A stretch of 64,000 nucleotides of DNA, from contig CATNEN010000001.1 of assembly GCA_950097015.1 (NCBI GenBank), forward strand, positions 17,736,501 through 17,800,500, in the 5' to 3' direction. Both the position numbers and the translations under genes were made by a program. The stretch is from Macrostomum hystrix. Taxonomy: Eukaryota > Platyhelminthes > Macrostomidae. How positions within the stretch are numbered: the first letter of the stretch is position 1; every line of letters starts with the position of its first letter. The notes under the pieces were generated by a model that was not told where the DNA came from, did not search any database, and worked only from the letters and a program-made list of their open reading frames with translations. Shown piece after piece: positions 1 to 11,700 of the stretch.

Positions 1-955
1 CTCTCAATGCTTCAGGATCACACTTTCAATGCTTCAGGATCACTCTCAATGCTTCAGGATCACTCTCAATGCTTCAGGATCACACTCTCAATGCTTCAGG
101 ATCACACTCTCAATGCTTCAGGATCACACTCTCAATGCTTCAGGATCACACTCTCAATGCTTCAGGATCACACTTTCAATGCTTCAGGATCACACTCTCA
201 ATGCTTCAGGATCACACTTTCAATGCTTCAGGATCACACTCAATGCTTCAGGATCACACTCAATGCTTCAGGATCACACTCAATGCTTCAGGATCACACT
301 CAATGCTTCAGGATCACACTCAATGCTTCAGGATCACACTCTCAATGCTTCAGGATCACACTCAATGCTTCAGGATCACACTCAATGCTTCAGGATCACA
401 CTCAATGCTTCAGGATCACACTCTCAATGCTTCAGGATCACTCTCAATGCTTCAGGATCACTCTCAATGCTTCAGGATCACTCTCAATGCTTCAGGATCA
501 CTCTCAATGCTTCAGGATCACACTCTCAATGCTTCAGGATCACATTCTCAATGCTTCAGGATCACATTCTCAATGCTTCAGGATCACACTCTGAATGCTT
601 CAGGATCACACTCTCAATGCTTCAGGATCACTCTCAATGCTTCAGGATCACACTCTCAATGCTTCAGGATCACACTCAATGCTTCAGGATCACACTCAAT
701 GCTTCAGGATCACACTCTCAATGCTTCAGGATCACACTCAATGCTTCAGGATCACACTCAATGCTTCAGGATCACACTCAATGCTTCAGGATCACACTCA
801 ATGCTTCAGGATCACACTCAATGCTTCAGGATCACACTCAATGCTTCAGGATCACTCTCAATGCTTCAGGATCACACTCAATGCTTCAGGATCACACTCA
901 ATGCTTCAGGATCACTCATAATGCTTCAAGATGACTCATAATCCTTCAGGATCAC
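1..955. repeat. 20-22 bp minisatellite, runs off the left edge
   Basis: About 45 head-to-tail copies of TCAATGCTTCAGGATCACAC, with length variants of 18, 20 and 22 bp that come from one or two CA/TC dinucleotides. The copies are almost identical up to about 900 and then decay (ATAATGCTTCAAGATGAC). Long stop-free frames through it are an artefact of the repeat. It contains no gene. Confidence 0.97.
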
Positions 956-1348
956 ATTCTCAATGCTTCAGTGTCAGAAACCTTTTCTTCAGGTCTAACC
1001 ATGGACAAATTTGTCGTTCCATCTGGCACGCTTGTGCATAAATATATTTAAGAAATCAAATTATATTTTTTTTCAGATTCCCTGAAGAGACAAGCGTTTA
1101 AGCTGAAAACGAACATGACAGTTTGCTGGCAAATTTAAGGCAGATTAAATTCACTAGCAGTCAGTTCAACGACTGTGCATTTTTGTGCGCACGAGAATTT
1201 TTTGTAATTTTTCATGTATTTTTATAGCAGATTTTATTGTACTTTTAATGATTTAATACGTCTTAAATCATGTTTTTTGACGACCGAAGGACTACTGGCG
1301 AGTTGGTAATTACCTTTTTATGCTTCAGATTGCAGGGCTAATGACTAT
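956..1348. other. Unannotated AT-rich spacer
   Basis: Single-copy AT-rich sequence between two minisatellites. I see no credible reading frame, RNA gene or transposon end. Confidence 0.6.
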
Positions 1349-1785
1349 GCTGTACTCGAGATCATCAGGGTGTAATGACCAACATGAATACTAGAGATCA
1401 TCAGGGTGTAATGACCAACATGAATACTAGAGATCATCAGGGTGTAATGACCAACATGAATACTAGAGATCATCAGGGTGTAATGACCAACATGAATACT
1501 AGAGATCATCAGGGTGTAATGACCAACATGAATACTAGAGATCATCAGGATGTAATGACCAACATGAATACTAGAGATCATCAGGGTGTAATGACCAACA
1601 TGACTAGTAGATATCATTAGGGTGTAATGACCAACATGACTAGTAGATATCATTAGGGTGTAATGACCAACATGACTAGTAGATATCATTAGGGTGTAAT
1701 GACCAACATGACTAGTAGATATCATTAGGGTGTAATGACCAACATGACTAGTAGATATCATTAGGATGTAATGACCAACATGAAT
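1349..1785. repeat. 36-bp minisatellite, two subtypes
   Basis: About 12 copies of a 36-bp unit built on GTGTAATGACCAACATGA. The first seven units carry ATACTAGAGATCATCAGG and the later ones CTAGTAGATATCATTAGG. The array therefore has two homogeneous blocks, as expected from local unit amplification. Confidence 0.95.
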
Positions 1786-2503
1786 AGACATTGCCAACCA
1801 GCCATGCCAGTCTGTTCAGATTACCGATTATCACAGCTGAGAAACGCATTTAACTCTCTGTTTCATGGTACTACTTATTTATCTTTTTCAGAAGTACTTA
1901 GTACCATTCTATTCTATTTTACTATTTTATGGAATACTAGACTAGACTAGAGTTTGACATCATGGTAGCTACACATATTGCCTATTGTATCTAGTTTAGA
2001 ACCCATATGTCGTCTTTGTGTGCTAAATCTTTTGTGCCACTTTTTTGCCTTGATTTTTGTCGTTAAAAATTCGTTTAAATTTTTATATCTGCAGTTTTTA
2101 TCTGTTTATTTCACGCGTTCTCGTGTTCAGCAATTTTAGCTGTGCGACAACAGTGCCTTAGGCCCAATCTCAAGCGTGTCTTTGTGGCGTTGACTAAATA
2201 CATAATAGCAGGACTTGGCATGTGTCACACACTCATTTTGACAAACAAGTGCGCTTGTGGCCTCCGTGTCTTAGTCAATGCTTCTTAGCTTGCGTGTGCC
2301 CTTCAAGATTGGCCTGTACTGTGAGTATTTAATTCTCTTTCGTTACTGGCTGTCAGTCATTGGCTAACATGGTGAAGATACTCAAGGGCAGACATGCAGG
2401 ACTCAAGGGCTAGCAACATAATAAACTTGGAAGGCCTGCCTCGCCTCTAACGTGTGGAACAGTTGCGAATTTTGTCAGATACGTCGGGACACGGCAAAGG
2501 GCA
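1786..2503. other. Spacer upstream of LamG copy 1
   Basis: Presumed 5' flank of the secreted-protein gene at 2504. It includes a short ACTAGACTAG run near 1936. A splice-acceptor-like tract ends at about 2479, some 24 bp before the ATG, and could mark a 5'UTR intron or trans-splice site. No other feature is visible. Confidence 0.5.
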
Positions 2504-3571
2504 ATGAATATTACTATTCAGACAGCCTGCATACTTTTGTTCTTAGCAATGGCGCACGTTGCTGCGAGCTGCAGTCGGCGCTGGTGCCAGTACCGGATGA
2601 TGCAGTGCATCGACGACAGCTCGGCGATGACTCGGTGGAACTCGCTGCAAAGCCTGCATGGCTGCGTGTTGAAAGCGAGCGGCACACCTGACGACCTCGT
2701 GCTTCAGTGGAACAAGCAGACAGGTGTGTGCTCGATCTTCCACTACCAGCATGTGTGTCGCATGATGCAGGCGAGTGGAGCAAAGCCGATGGGAGGCCAG
2801 TCGAGCAGCAGCGATCAGGCCGCAGTCGACGGCTCGGTGCAGCAGTGCTCGGTGTATCGCGCCAAGTCGTTGGCGAGCTGCGACGCCTCGCTGCTCAACG
2901 CTCAGTTGGTCGGTGTGTGGCTGGCAGGTGGGAGCAACAGATTCAGCAACCTGGTGTGTCAGAGCAGTGAGCCCGCTTCGAGCAGCAGCTATCGACTGGA
3001 GAGTGCGAACTTGCAGTGGACTGAGGAGGGCGCCCAGTTCGACGGACACTCGTCCTACGCGCTGCTCAACGACAGTCGCTCCTGCTCCAGCGATACCTCC
3101 ACTGGCTTCACGTGGCTGATGAGGCTGAAGAGGGAGCCGAGGGTCCAGCCCTTCATGGAGGCCGTGTCCTGTGACAACGGTCCGTTGACATTCGGGCCGC
3201 ACATGTGGGAGTTCGGGACAGCCCTGAAGCTGTACCTCAATCCGGTCCTGAGTATCACGCCGCCAATCATGTCCTCAGCGGAAGATTTGCCTGCCTCAAG
3301 TTTCTCTTGGATCGACATCGGCGCTGTGGTGGAAGCTGGGCGACTTGATGTGCGCCTGTTCTTCAACGGCAGCTTCATCAGTGCCCAACCGCAATCAGCT
3401 AATTCGGCAAGCTTCTCGACAGCGTGCTGCCACGTGTACATCGGGTACAGGCCGGTTGGCTACACCAGTGACGTGAACCAATGCCTGCTGGGAGTTGTGA
3501 GTGCCATCGCAGTGGCCAACAGATCGCTGAGTGCAGACGAGATCCGCCAGTTCTTCTTTGCACTGGGCTAA
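2504..3571 (+). CDS. Secreted Cys-rich/LamG-like protein, copy 1 (intact)
   Basis: Single open frame of 355 residues. Residues 1-22 form a signal peptide (MNITIQTACILLFLAMAHVA). A Cys-rich module follows (about residues 23-90, many CxxxC-type spacings), then a Ser/Gln-rich linker (VDGSVQQC) and, from about residue 175, a concanavalin/LamG_3-like jelly-roll. The LamG call rests on the pattern 'FDGHSSYALLNDS ... TWLMRLKR' and the closing 'VAVANRSLSADEIRQF', the usual last strand and helix of LamG_3/pentraxin-like domains. It is probably a secreted or cell-surface binding protein with unknown ligand. Three more copies lie at 6944, 13440 and 18540. From the end of the signal peptide to VSC (about 2576-3167) it is almost base-identical to copy 4, but the signal peptide and the last ~140 residues are unrelated at DNA level. 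The Cys module might be PAN/apple-like, which I cannot confirm. Confidence 0.8.
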   Translation: MNITIQTACILLFLAMAHVAASCSRRWCQYRMMQCIDDSSAMTRWNSLQSLHGCVLKASGTPDDLVLQWNKQTGVCSIFHYQHVCRMMQASGAKPMGGQSSSSDQAAVDGSVQQCSVYRAKSLASCDASLLNAQLVGVWLAGGSNRFSNLVCQSSEPASSSSYRLESANLQWTEEGAQFDGHSSYALLNDSRSCSSDTSTGFTWLMRLKREPRVQPFMEAVSCDNGPLTFGPHMWEFGTALKLYLNPVLSITPPIMSSAEDLPASSFSWIDIGAVVEAGRLDVRLFFNGSFISAQPQSANSASFSTACCHVYIGYRPVGYTSDVNQCLLGVVSAIAVANRSLSADEIRQFFFALG

Positions 3572-4166
3572 GATGGACTTTTACCAGAGCCTAGGACGAA
3601 AGTTTTCTGCGAACTTCTCACGGGACAAAATGAGTAAATTCTCTTTGCCAGATGTGAATGTGCTCCACTGACAGTCAATGGGCACTTTACACAGCCCTAA
3701 GTGGTTCTTGTCGATTGTCAAAAATGGGACTTGGGATAACTGGTATTTTTAGAGATCACTTGCAAGACACGTAGTTAATTTTTCTTAAGCATTAGCTCGC
3801 ATACGCACTTGAAAGCAAACACAGCAGGTGTGACAGTTCTCAAAGGCATCAACTTTGTCTGAAGAAGGATCCTGCAGTACACGAGCTGTCTACTGAGCTG
3901 TTAACTATTTTTTCAGCTTTGTTTTGTTAATTAAAACAGCGGCACGGAAACACACCGTATGGCGTAGAGGTGATTTAGTGGATAATGTAAAATAAAAAAA
4001 TACTAGCAACAACCTGTCTGCCATTTAAATTGCAACATCTCTAAGCTTCAACGCTTTGTTTATTTGGCTACTAGAAGAATCTTAAGAAATAAATTAACAA
4101 CGAAATTTTAGTTCCATTGCACCTTTAGTTTAAAGAAAACATGACGAAATTCTTTAACGCTCTAAG
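3572..4166. other. Intergenic, convergent genes
   Basis: Shared 3' flank of LamG copy 1 (+) and the BPL_N gene (-). AT-rich, with AATAAA-like words near 3990 and 4086. No reading frame or repeat unit stands out. Confidence 0.5.
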
Positions 4167-5555
4167 TTAGTGGCCATCCACAATCTTCATCAGCTCGTCC
4201 AACATCCTGTACGTCGCCAGCCTTCTCTTGTCGGCGCCTCGGGTCAGCTTGGCGAAGATCTCCAGCAGCCGGCCGTCCTGACTCTGTTCCAGCTGCTTCT
4301 TGTCCATTTCTGGATGCGGTCCGAACAGCAGCGCGCCTCCTGTCGGGTTTAGAGTGTCAGTTGAAAAATTGACATGTCCGAACAGCATTACTAAGAGCAG
4401 ATTAGCATAAAACAGCGATTTAGAAATATCAATTAGCTCATAGATACCATAAATATAGTTTGCAGTTTTTATTAGGACTTTGAATATGGTGACACTAGAC
4501 CTGCAGCCATTGAGGAGACTCCTGAGCACACACGCGCACTGTACGCAGGCACACACAGGTGTGTAACATCTGCCCTGACTTTATCATCGTCAGGCAGTGT
4601 ACACTTTTACTGCGCCTTGGAGGTTGGCCCTCAAGGGCATTAAAGCCCCCAAGCCTTCTCTCCGCGGCTGCGCCCCAAAGGAATGTGGCCTCGCCGCGGA
4701 ATCGAGTTTAAGGGACCTTGGTGCGAGAGGCAAACTGATTAGACCACTCTGCCACTGACGCCCCATCTGGCGTATGAAACTTTATCATCTAGATTTAAGC
4801 CGGCGACAGACTGAAAGATTTGGAGATCCGTAGTCAATGACGCAAAAAAGCTAAGCTAGCGTCAGGATTTCCATAATTCCATAAAAGAAGCGCCGCTAAG
4901 GTTTTGGGAGGCCACCCGGCGACTCACCGGAGCCGCACTTCACCAGAACCACGGCGGACTGGCCAGCGGCCTCCTCCTCCGTGTACACCGCCAGCTGCTG
5001 AACCGTTGAATCAGCGGCGTCGTCGTTCACAAACTTTGGTCCTCCATTGAAGTAGGCGTGCACTTTATCGTCCTCGTTGTTGTTGCCCAGTAGCGGGCCG
5101 CGGAGGGCGGTCTCAACGGCACGAGCTCCGGCCAGGGATTTGTAGTCGAAGCCGGGGAACACTGGCCCGATGGCACAGCCGCGGTACAGACCAAGCCGCG
5201 AGCCGACGACCTCCAGCTCCGGGTCGCCTTTAGCGAACTCGATCTCGCGGCAGGCGAAGTAGGCGCCGGCGCACATGCCGACAAAGCCGCAGCTGCCGGA
5301 TCGCACCCGATCGCCGAGGTTGGTCATTCCGGACTCGCGGAGGCAGCGCACGAAGCCGAGGTCGAAGCCGCCGGGAAAGGCGATCAGTCCGTACCGGCGC
5401 AGCGCCGCAGCGTCGTGAAACTCGCCACCGTCTGCGGTCTCGACTAGATCGATGGCCCGGCCGCGCTCTTTGAAGTAGCCGACTAACAGAGATTTTAGAT
5501 CGTCGCGAGCCTCCACATCGGCGCCCTCGCCAGTGTAGAGAAGAACAGACAGCAT
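4167..5555 (-). CDS. BPL_N (class I GATase-like) domain protein, two exons
   Basis: Exon 1 spans 5555-4928 and exon 2 4339-4167. The donor CCG|GTGAGT and acceptor GACAG|GA join in phase 1 and restore the family motif as KCGSG|GALLFGPHPE. The 266-residue product covers the whole biotin-protein-ligase N-terminal domain, an amidotransferase-like fold. An early beta strand (MLSVLLYTGEGADV) is followed by the PGG turn at 61-63, the nucleophile-elbow cysteine in GMCAGAY (C95), the VFPGFDY segment, YFNGGPKFV and the closing SG.HPE loop. These proteins resemble the N-terminal domain of holocarboxylase synthetase but lack the ligase domain. Their substrate is unknown, so I do not call it a biotin ligase. 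The intron carries a tRNA-derived SINE (4488-4762). A TATA box lies about 75 bp upstream. Confidence 0.87.
4488..4762 (-). mobile_element. tRNA-derived SINE (family 1), best copy
   Basis: On the minus strand it begins GGCGTCAGTGGCAGAGTGG, whose TGGCAGAGTGG is a good pol III box A. A box-B-like AACTCGATTCC follows about 45 bp later. Next come the body (CGGCTGCGC, AAGGCTTGGGGGC, GTGTACACTGCCTGA, GAGCACACACGC) and the 3' end GCAGGTCTAGTGTCACC. Related copies lie at 8213, 30178, 33246, 38438, 56460 and, in the opposite orientation, near 16960. The head looks like a Leu/Ser-type tRNA but is not a functional tRNA gene. Confidence 0.8.
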
Positions 5556-5626
5556 TCTTGAGATTCGGATCGGGTTCAGACCAGTTTTCTAAGAAGCCAG
5601 CATGTGCAGTTGCAAATTGTGCACGC

Positions 5627-5634
5627 CTTTTATA
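5627..5634 (-). promoter_or_regulatory. TATA box of the BPL_N gene
   Basis: Minus-strand TATAAAAG in the context AAGTATAAAAGGCG, 72-79 bp upstream of the ATG at 5555. It would place transcription start near 5600 and give a 5'UTR of about 45 nt. Spacing and sequence fit a core promoter. No initiator was verified. Confidence 0.5.
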
Positions 5635-6214
5635 CTTATTTATCACAGACAGCTGTGACTCAGAGAGAATCGTGTTTTTCACGGAGTGAGGTTGGTTGAG
5701 CAGGGTCTTGATAGGGAGCCTGTTTCTCTGTTTGTCTAATCAACTCGCGACAGATTGTGTACAGGTACCGCAAGTGGACAAGAGTTAAGCTAAGCCCGAT
5801 CGGACAATTCTGCAGAGTGAGTTTTTGGCACCGCCGGTAAAAGTGTTTTTGTGAAGAACTTTCTCAGACATTTCTCGATCGCTGAGGTGTTGAATTACAC
5901 CTTTTCACCCAAAACCCTGTTGCTCACAGCTAGATCTGTGAAACAGACACGTTTTAGTTTTTAAATTCTGCAAACTGCAAAATCATTCCTTACTATCTAG
6001 GCATTGTAAATTCCTTCTGATCTGGCATTGTCTCATTGAACACAAAATAACCACACGCAGTCCTCTCCCACCACTCTCAGTGTGCACAGAAGTCTCTTTT
6101 AAGCTTGCCATTTTTATGGCGATATTTTTTAGTGTTATGTGAGAGTTTTGCAGCCAAGTCTTTGCTTTTCTACTGTTGTCAGTAGTCTGAATTGTATCTC
6201 TCACAATGAGTTTG
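5635..6214. other. Spacer between BPL_N gene and mariner
   Basis: Upstream flank of the BPL_N gene. No convincing reading frame, repeat or RNA gene. Confidence 0.5.
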
Positions 6215-6216
6215 TA

Positions 6217-6839
6217 CGAGGGCAATCCCAAAAATAAGTTTCGCTGCATTATAAATTTTTCTTAAGTACATTTTTGGCAAACGCGGTTAGTCATTCCTGA
6301 ATCTATATGTCTATGGCAAAAGGCACCAAAATTTTTAAAGCGAATGCAGTCTCACAAGCTGCAGGGCATCAAGTTAAACACAGCTTCGTTTGCGAAGATG
6401 GCCACTTCGGCTTCGTTCACACGATACGACGTCAGAAACATGATCAAGTTTTCAGTTTTGGCTAGCAAATCAACATCAGAGATTCATGAAGAGCTTGGAC
6501 AAGTTCTGAAAGATGATGCTCCATCAATTCAAACGGTTCGGAAATGGGTCCGTGAAGTTCAAGGAGGCAGGCTGTCGATGGAAGACAAAGAGCGGTCTGG
6601 AAGGCCAAGAACAGCCACCACTGATGCGAATGCAGAGCGTGTCAAAGCTGCAGTCACTGTTGACAGCAGATTGACTTGCAATGAGATCGAGGACCTCCTG
6701 GACATTCCTCACAGCACAGTGCATCGCATTCTTACTGAGTAACTATGACCTGCTTTGACTACTGTTAAAGTTTTAAGACTTTCCATCAAACTGTTGGCTT
6801 TTTATTGTTGACCGAAACTTACTTCTGGGATAGCCCTCG
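6217..6839 (+). mobile_element. Internally deleted mariner-type transposon
   Basis: The ends form a 29-bp imperfect inverted repeat including the TA target. The left arm at 6215-6243 starts TACGAGGGCAATCCCA and the right arm at 6813-6841 reads, reverse-complemented, TACGAGGGCTATCCCAG. Both ends are flanked by TA, the Tc1/mariner target duplication. At ~620 bp it is about half the size of an autonomous mariner (~1.3 kb). The catalytic half of the transposase is missing. Confidence 0.88.
6344..6742 (+). pseudogene. Mariner transposase, DNA-binding half only
   Basis: 132 codons covering the paired-type double helix-turn-helix of mariner transposases. The first HTH contains IHEELGQV and QTVRKWVREVQGG, followed by the family linker DKERSGRPRT. 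The second HTH reads LTCNEIEDLLDIPHSTVHRI and stops straight after. The DD34D catalytic domain is absent, so it cannot transpose. The first in-frame ATG is at 6344; an internal Met at about codon 19 (MATSAS) is nearer the usual mariner start. If expressed it would be a DNA-binding-only protein able to occupy mariner ends. Confidence 0.85.
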
Positions 6840-6943
6840 TAGCTTAGAACAGTCGCTTAGCATAGATAATCGAGAGTGTAAAGCTTCAAATTATAAAAGC
6901 CTAACGAAAAAATTCACAACTGTAAAGCCTTGACGACACGAGT

Positions 6944-7740
6944 GACTGCGAGCTGCAGCAGGCGCTGGTGCCAGTACCGGATGATGCAGTGCATCGACGT
7001 CAGCTCGGCGATGACTCGGTGGAACTCGCTGCAAAGCCTGCACGGCTGCGTGTTGAAAGCGAGCAGCACACCTGACGACCTCGTGCTGTGCTCGATCTTG
7101 CACTACCAGCATGTGTGTCGCATGATGCAGGCGAGTGGAGCAAGGCCGATGGGAGGCCAGTCGAGCAGCAGCGATCAGGCCGCAGTCGACGGCTCGGTGC
7201 AGCAGTGCTCGGTGTATCGCGCCAAGTCGTTGGCGAGCTGCGACGCCTCGCTGCTCAACGCTCAGTTGGTCGGTGTGTGGCTGGCAGGTGGGAGCAACAG
7301 ATTCAGCAACCTGGTGTGTCAGAGCAGTGAGCCCGCTTCGAGCAGCAGCTATCGACTGGAGAGTGCGAACTTGCAGTGGACTGAGGAGGGCGCCCAGTTC
7401 GACGGACACTCGTCCTACGCGCTGCTCAACGACAGTCGCTCCTGCTCCAGCGATACCTCCACTGGCTTCACGTGGCTGATGAGGCTGAAGAGGGAGCCGA
7501 GGGTCCAGCCCTTCATGGAGGCCGTGTCCTGCTACAAAGACGATATTTTTGGTCCACACATGGCGGTCATTTTTAGTGGCAGGAGATGGGAAGAATCGAC
7601 CGCACCTGGCCGTCCTGCTTGTTGCTGTCAGTGGGACGCAGGTTTGCTTTTGGAGGCGCGAGCCTTCTGGGAGTTGTGCGGGCCGTGGCCATCGCCAACA
7701 CCTTGAGCAGCAGGTTCGCCAGTTCTCTCTCTCACTGGCT
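6944..7740 (+). pseudogene. LamG-family copy 2, deletion pseudogene
   Basis: Homology starts abruptly at GACTGCGAGCTGCAGCAGG, exactly where the mature protein begins in copies 1 and 4. No signal peptide precedes it. It is nearly base-identical to copy 1 up to about 7530. Its differences include an in-frame loss of 24 bp (eight codons, QWNKQTGV) between short GTGCT repeats near 7084. After AVSC it switches to a tail like copy 4 (IFGPH), then loses most of the LamG domain. The final block (VGRRFAFGGA, VVRAVAIAN) resumes in another frame at about 7630. It lacks a start, is frameshifted, and is probably non-functional. Confidence 0.85.
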
Positions 7741-8212
7741 TGAGCACAGCGAAATGGAACTAAGACTTACTTTGTTTTATTATACACTTTAATCATATTA
7801 ATTAACCTGATCTCTGCTGTGATAAGTAGCTGCTTAATTATTTTTTGCTGGAAGAACAATCACTTGTGTTTCATAAACTTTAAAGTTGATCAATTCAAAT
7901 GGAAAATTGTTCTGATGCTGATGACACAGGTATTTTCAAAGAAAGTACTTGTCTGTCTTCTCTGACTTTTTCTGTGAGTCATTTGAGTCATTCAGACTTT
8001 AGAGAAGTTGTATCAGAATATGTGAATTGTCCATGTTTATGCGCTCAGTAACAACTCAAAAAGCTACTCGTAAAAAACTCGGTCATTTGATAACTTTATC
8101 GAGAATACATGAGCAAAGAATATTGCACTTTGACAATGAAAACTCAGTAGCGCAAAGCTGCTATACAAATTAAAAAAATTGCAAGGGGGCTGCGGCCGAT
8201 GATACATCACTT
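7741..8212. other. Spacer, AT-rich
   Basis: Sequence between LamG copy 2 and a SINE fragment. No gene or array seen. Confidence 0.5.
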
Positions 8213-8375
8213 GGTGACACTAGACCCGCAGCCAGCGAGGAGGCAATTCTGCCCATCCCGCTGACTCATGAGCACACACGCACACAAGTGACTTTCTCAA
8301 TTTGTCAGGCTGTGTACATTTCACTGTACCTTGGAGCTTTTTGGCTCGAAATGAAATGACCTTGGTGCGAGAGAC
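8213..8375 (-). mobile_element. SINE family 1, truncated copy
   Basis: Shares the GTGACACTAGACCCGCAGCC end, the GAGCACACACGCACACA segment, the TGTCAGGCTGTGTACA segment and CCTTGGTGCGAGAG with the copy in the BPL_N intron. The middle (GGTTGGCCCT to GCGCCCC) is deleted. It lies about 120 bp outside the BEL/Pao element. Confidence 0.72.
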
Positions 8376-8493
8376 TATGGGCAATGGAAGGACAGGACAT
8401 TGGTCTGTAGGAGCTAAAATTCTTGGCAGTAAATTAAAAAACCTCTCGGCACTTTTAAAGCTGCATGTCAGATTGATGCTTTTAGGCGGGAAG

Positions 8494-8498
8494 ATTGG
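8494..8498. other. BEL/Pao target-site duplication, left (ATTGG)
   Basis: ATTGG immediately before the element end TGTACTGG. It matches ATTGG at 13195-13199 immediately after the other end. A 5-bp duplication is normal for LTR elements. Confidence 0.85.
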
Positions 8499-8748
8499 TG
8501 TACTGGAGCAATCCAAAAAAAGGCCGATAGCTAGTTAACGCATTTTAACGCTACCTTACTTAAATATGCATAACAAAATAAACCCTACACCGATATTGCA
8601 ACGCTCTAATGAGAAACAACACCGCAGCATAAAAACAAAACAAAGTACGGAACAATAACCAAAAAATAATACGACTCAAATAGTCTGCAATCTCGCACTC
8701 AACTGACAGTCCAACGATTTTAACACTCCAGTTCAAACAAAAAAAACT

Positions 8749-11700
8749 TCAGCCAGCTGAAATCGGGCACAACTTAGTTATTGGTCGCGTCATTGTGCGG
8801 TCACCGACTCTGATCGTGGCGACTCTCACGTGACCGTCGGGGCCGCGAGTCACCTCCAACACGCGAGCCAGCGGCCAATGACCTCGAGGCGAGTCCGGAC
8901 TCACGAGCAGCGCCACGTCTCCGGGCTGTAGATCAGGAAGCTCTCGGCGCCACTTGCTGCGCGGCGCGAGTCCCGGCAGCCACTCGCGCAACCACCGCCG
9001 CCAGACCTGCGCCACTAGCTGCTGAACATGTCGCCATCTTTTTGAAGGGCTGCGCGCGATGTCCACGTCCACCTCCGGAGCAAACTGCCCACCGCCTTGA
9101 CCGATGAGGAAGTGGTTTGGAGTCAGCGGAACGTCGTCGCTCGGATGGGCCGATTGGTAGGTCAGTGGTCTCGAATTTAACAGCGCTTCCGCTCCAGCAA
9201 CGGCACTCAGCAGCTCCTCGTCCGTGACGTCCGCCTCCTTCAACGTATTCCAAATAGCCTTCTTTGCCGCCTTTATCATTATTTCATGCACGCCGCCGAA
9301 GTGCGGAGCAGCGGGAGGATTGAAGTGCCATCGCATCTGCTGGTAGGCTGTCTGTTGCTGCAGCTTCTTGGTGTCCAACGCGTTGACCAGTTCCTGAAGT
9401 TCGCGCACAGCTCCGTACGCTTTCTCCGACGCATCCACAAACACGTGCAGACTGCCATTTTTTGCCTCTGCCTCCTCCAGCGCCCTCGGTAGTCGGATCT
9501 CACTCAGGTGTTTCAGGTCTCTGCACCAATCGCTCACTCTCGCTAAGAGGTCCGCATTCAGCGTTTCGTCCCAATCAAGACCACACTGCCACAGCTCCTG
9601 CATCAACATTTTTGCTTGCACAAAAAATGGAGAAATCAAACCAAGCGGATCAAAGACGCTCGCCAGCTTCTTCAACAGACTTCTCTTGGTGGTCACCTGA
9701 CACGCATCTAATTCTTGCTTAAACGTGAATTCGTCTTGCTCACTCTGCCAAGTGACACCTAATGTCTTGGTGCTCGGGAGTTCTCTGCTGTCTAAGGTCA
9801 CCTCAGCTGCTCGATCGTCCGGCGGCACTTGCTTGAGCACAGCTCTTGAATTCGACACCCACTTGCGCGCATGCATGCCGGCGCGTCTCCATAACTCTCT
9901 GAGCTGCTCGTACAACCGGCAGGCAGCGGCCTCGTTGGGTGCTGAGTCGAGACTGTCGTCCATGTATGTTGAGTGCAACACTGTCTCTGCCGCCTCCGGT
10001 AGCTCGCTTTTCAGTTTCTCGGCATGAGAGCGGATGACGAATTGTGCTAAGAACGGCGAGCTCGTGACTCCGAACACTACTCGATTGAACTCGTAGACAT
10101 CCGGCGGCCTGGAAGCGTCGGCATCCCGCCACAGGAAACTGTGCAGCGGCCTGTCCTTGGGCTCCATCTCGATTTGCAGGTACATCTCCGCGACATCGCA
10201 TGCGATCGCGATGGGAAATCGACGGAACCGAAGCAGAACTTCCACCAGGTCGCGCTGCAGCTTGGGACCCTGGAGGATCTGGTCATTCAATGCGGCAGCT
10301 GACGCGTCGAACACAATCCGCACTTTTGTTGTCGCCTTATCCGGCCGCGGCACCGGGAAATGTGGCAGAAAACAGCGTTCTTCGTTCTCAGCTTGCGCAA
10401 CCTTCCGGACATAGCCTTGCTGCACGTACTTGTCGATCACGGCTTGATACTGTCTGCGAATTTGCATGTCCTTCATCAGTCGCTGTTCGGTGTTATTCAA
10501 CCGCTTCAAGGCCATCGGAAAAGTGTCTTTCGGACACAGACGTTTTTCCTTCCAGGGAATCCCGATCTGGTAGCGCCCATTACTATACTGCAACGATGCC
10601 TTAGCTTGATTGATGGCTTTCTCCTCGTCAGACGTCAATGGATTTCGGCTGTTCTCATCCGCGACGTTCTCGATCTCCCAAAACTGTCTGAGGATGCTGG
10701 ACACCTGACTGCTCTCGGTTTCGCAGCTGAAGAACGTGGTGGCGAAATGGGTGCTCTGCCTTTTTGAGCTTAACGTCTGCTCTGTGCGACCGATGCACGT
10801 CCACCCCAGCGGTGTGAGGCGAGCTTTCGGCTCCCATGGCTGTCCGACAACCTCTTCGAGTGACACGTGAAAATCCGGGTAATCCGCTCCGATCAGCAGG
10901 TCCACGACAGCTGGTTCACAGAGCTTGGGAAACGGCACGTCCCGGAGATGCGGCCACCACTGCCCCAGCTCGCGCCAGTTGACGCCTTTGAGGGATCCCG
11001 TCACGTGATCTGCAGTGAAGGCGGTGAGCTCAGTGGATGCACGACCGTCCATGCTTTCCACGGTGAAGCTGATCGGGGCTGTCATGAACGTCTCCGATTG
11101 ACCGTTGATCACGCCTACCTCGACCTTCTCGAGAGCTCCCTGCAGTCCTAGCGCTTGCGCGATCCCGACGTTGATGTAGCTCCTAGTGCTGGCGTCATCC
11201 AGCAGCGCGTTCACCTCCAGCTTCCGCGCCCCGTGTCTCAGGACTACTGGCACTGTTCGAAGTGAGACGTCGCTCTTGCTGGCCGACAGCAGCGTCACGG
11301 AACCGGCTTGTTTCGAACTGTTCGACCCGGCGACCTCGCCCGGCTTGGCGTCTGACGGCTTGGCTTGGTTTCGCTTGGCTTGGCTAGGCTCGACGAGATC
11401 GATGGTGGCTTTGTGTTTGTCAGCGTGCAGCAAGCGATGATGGAATTTCGAGCAGTTGTCGATGCCGCATTGTCGGCTGCGCCTGCACTTACTGCTCACA
11501 TGGCCTTGGCCTAAGCACCTGAAGCAGGCCTTCGAGCGCTGCGCAGCCTCCCAGCGCTTGTTCACCGGAAGCTTCTTGAACTCGCTGCAGGACCACAACT
11601 CGTGGTCACCTTGGCACACCATGCAACTTTTCGACTGCCCTTTTTTCTCACTCACGGCGCTATGAAATGTCTTCGGTCGTTGATCCCGCGCTCCGCGGTG

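Noticed and set aside
7-941. Three long overlapping open frames on the + strand
   Set aside because: All lie in the 20-22 bp minisatellite and encode the same MLQDH/NASGS/QCFRI repeats in different frames. The repeat lacks stops, and there is no start context or unique sequence.
1349-1785. Regularly spaced direct repeats suggestive of a CRISPR array
   Set aside because: Units are contiguous with no unique spacers, and the genome is eukaryotic. The same holds for the other arrays.
4690-4762. tRNA gene (Leu/Ser-like)
   Set aside because: Boxes A and B are present, but the sequence continues into a repeated body shared with other copies and no full cloverleaf with acceptor stem is evident, so it is a SINE head.
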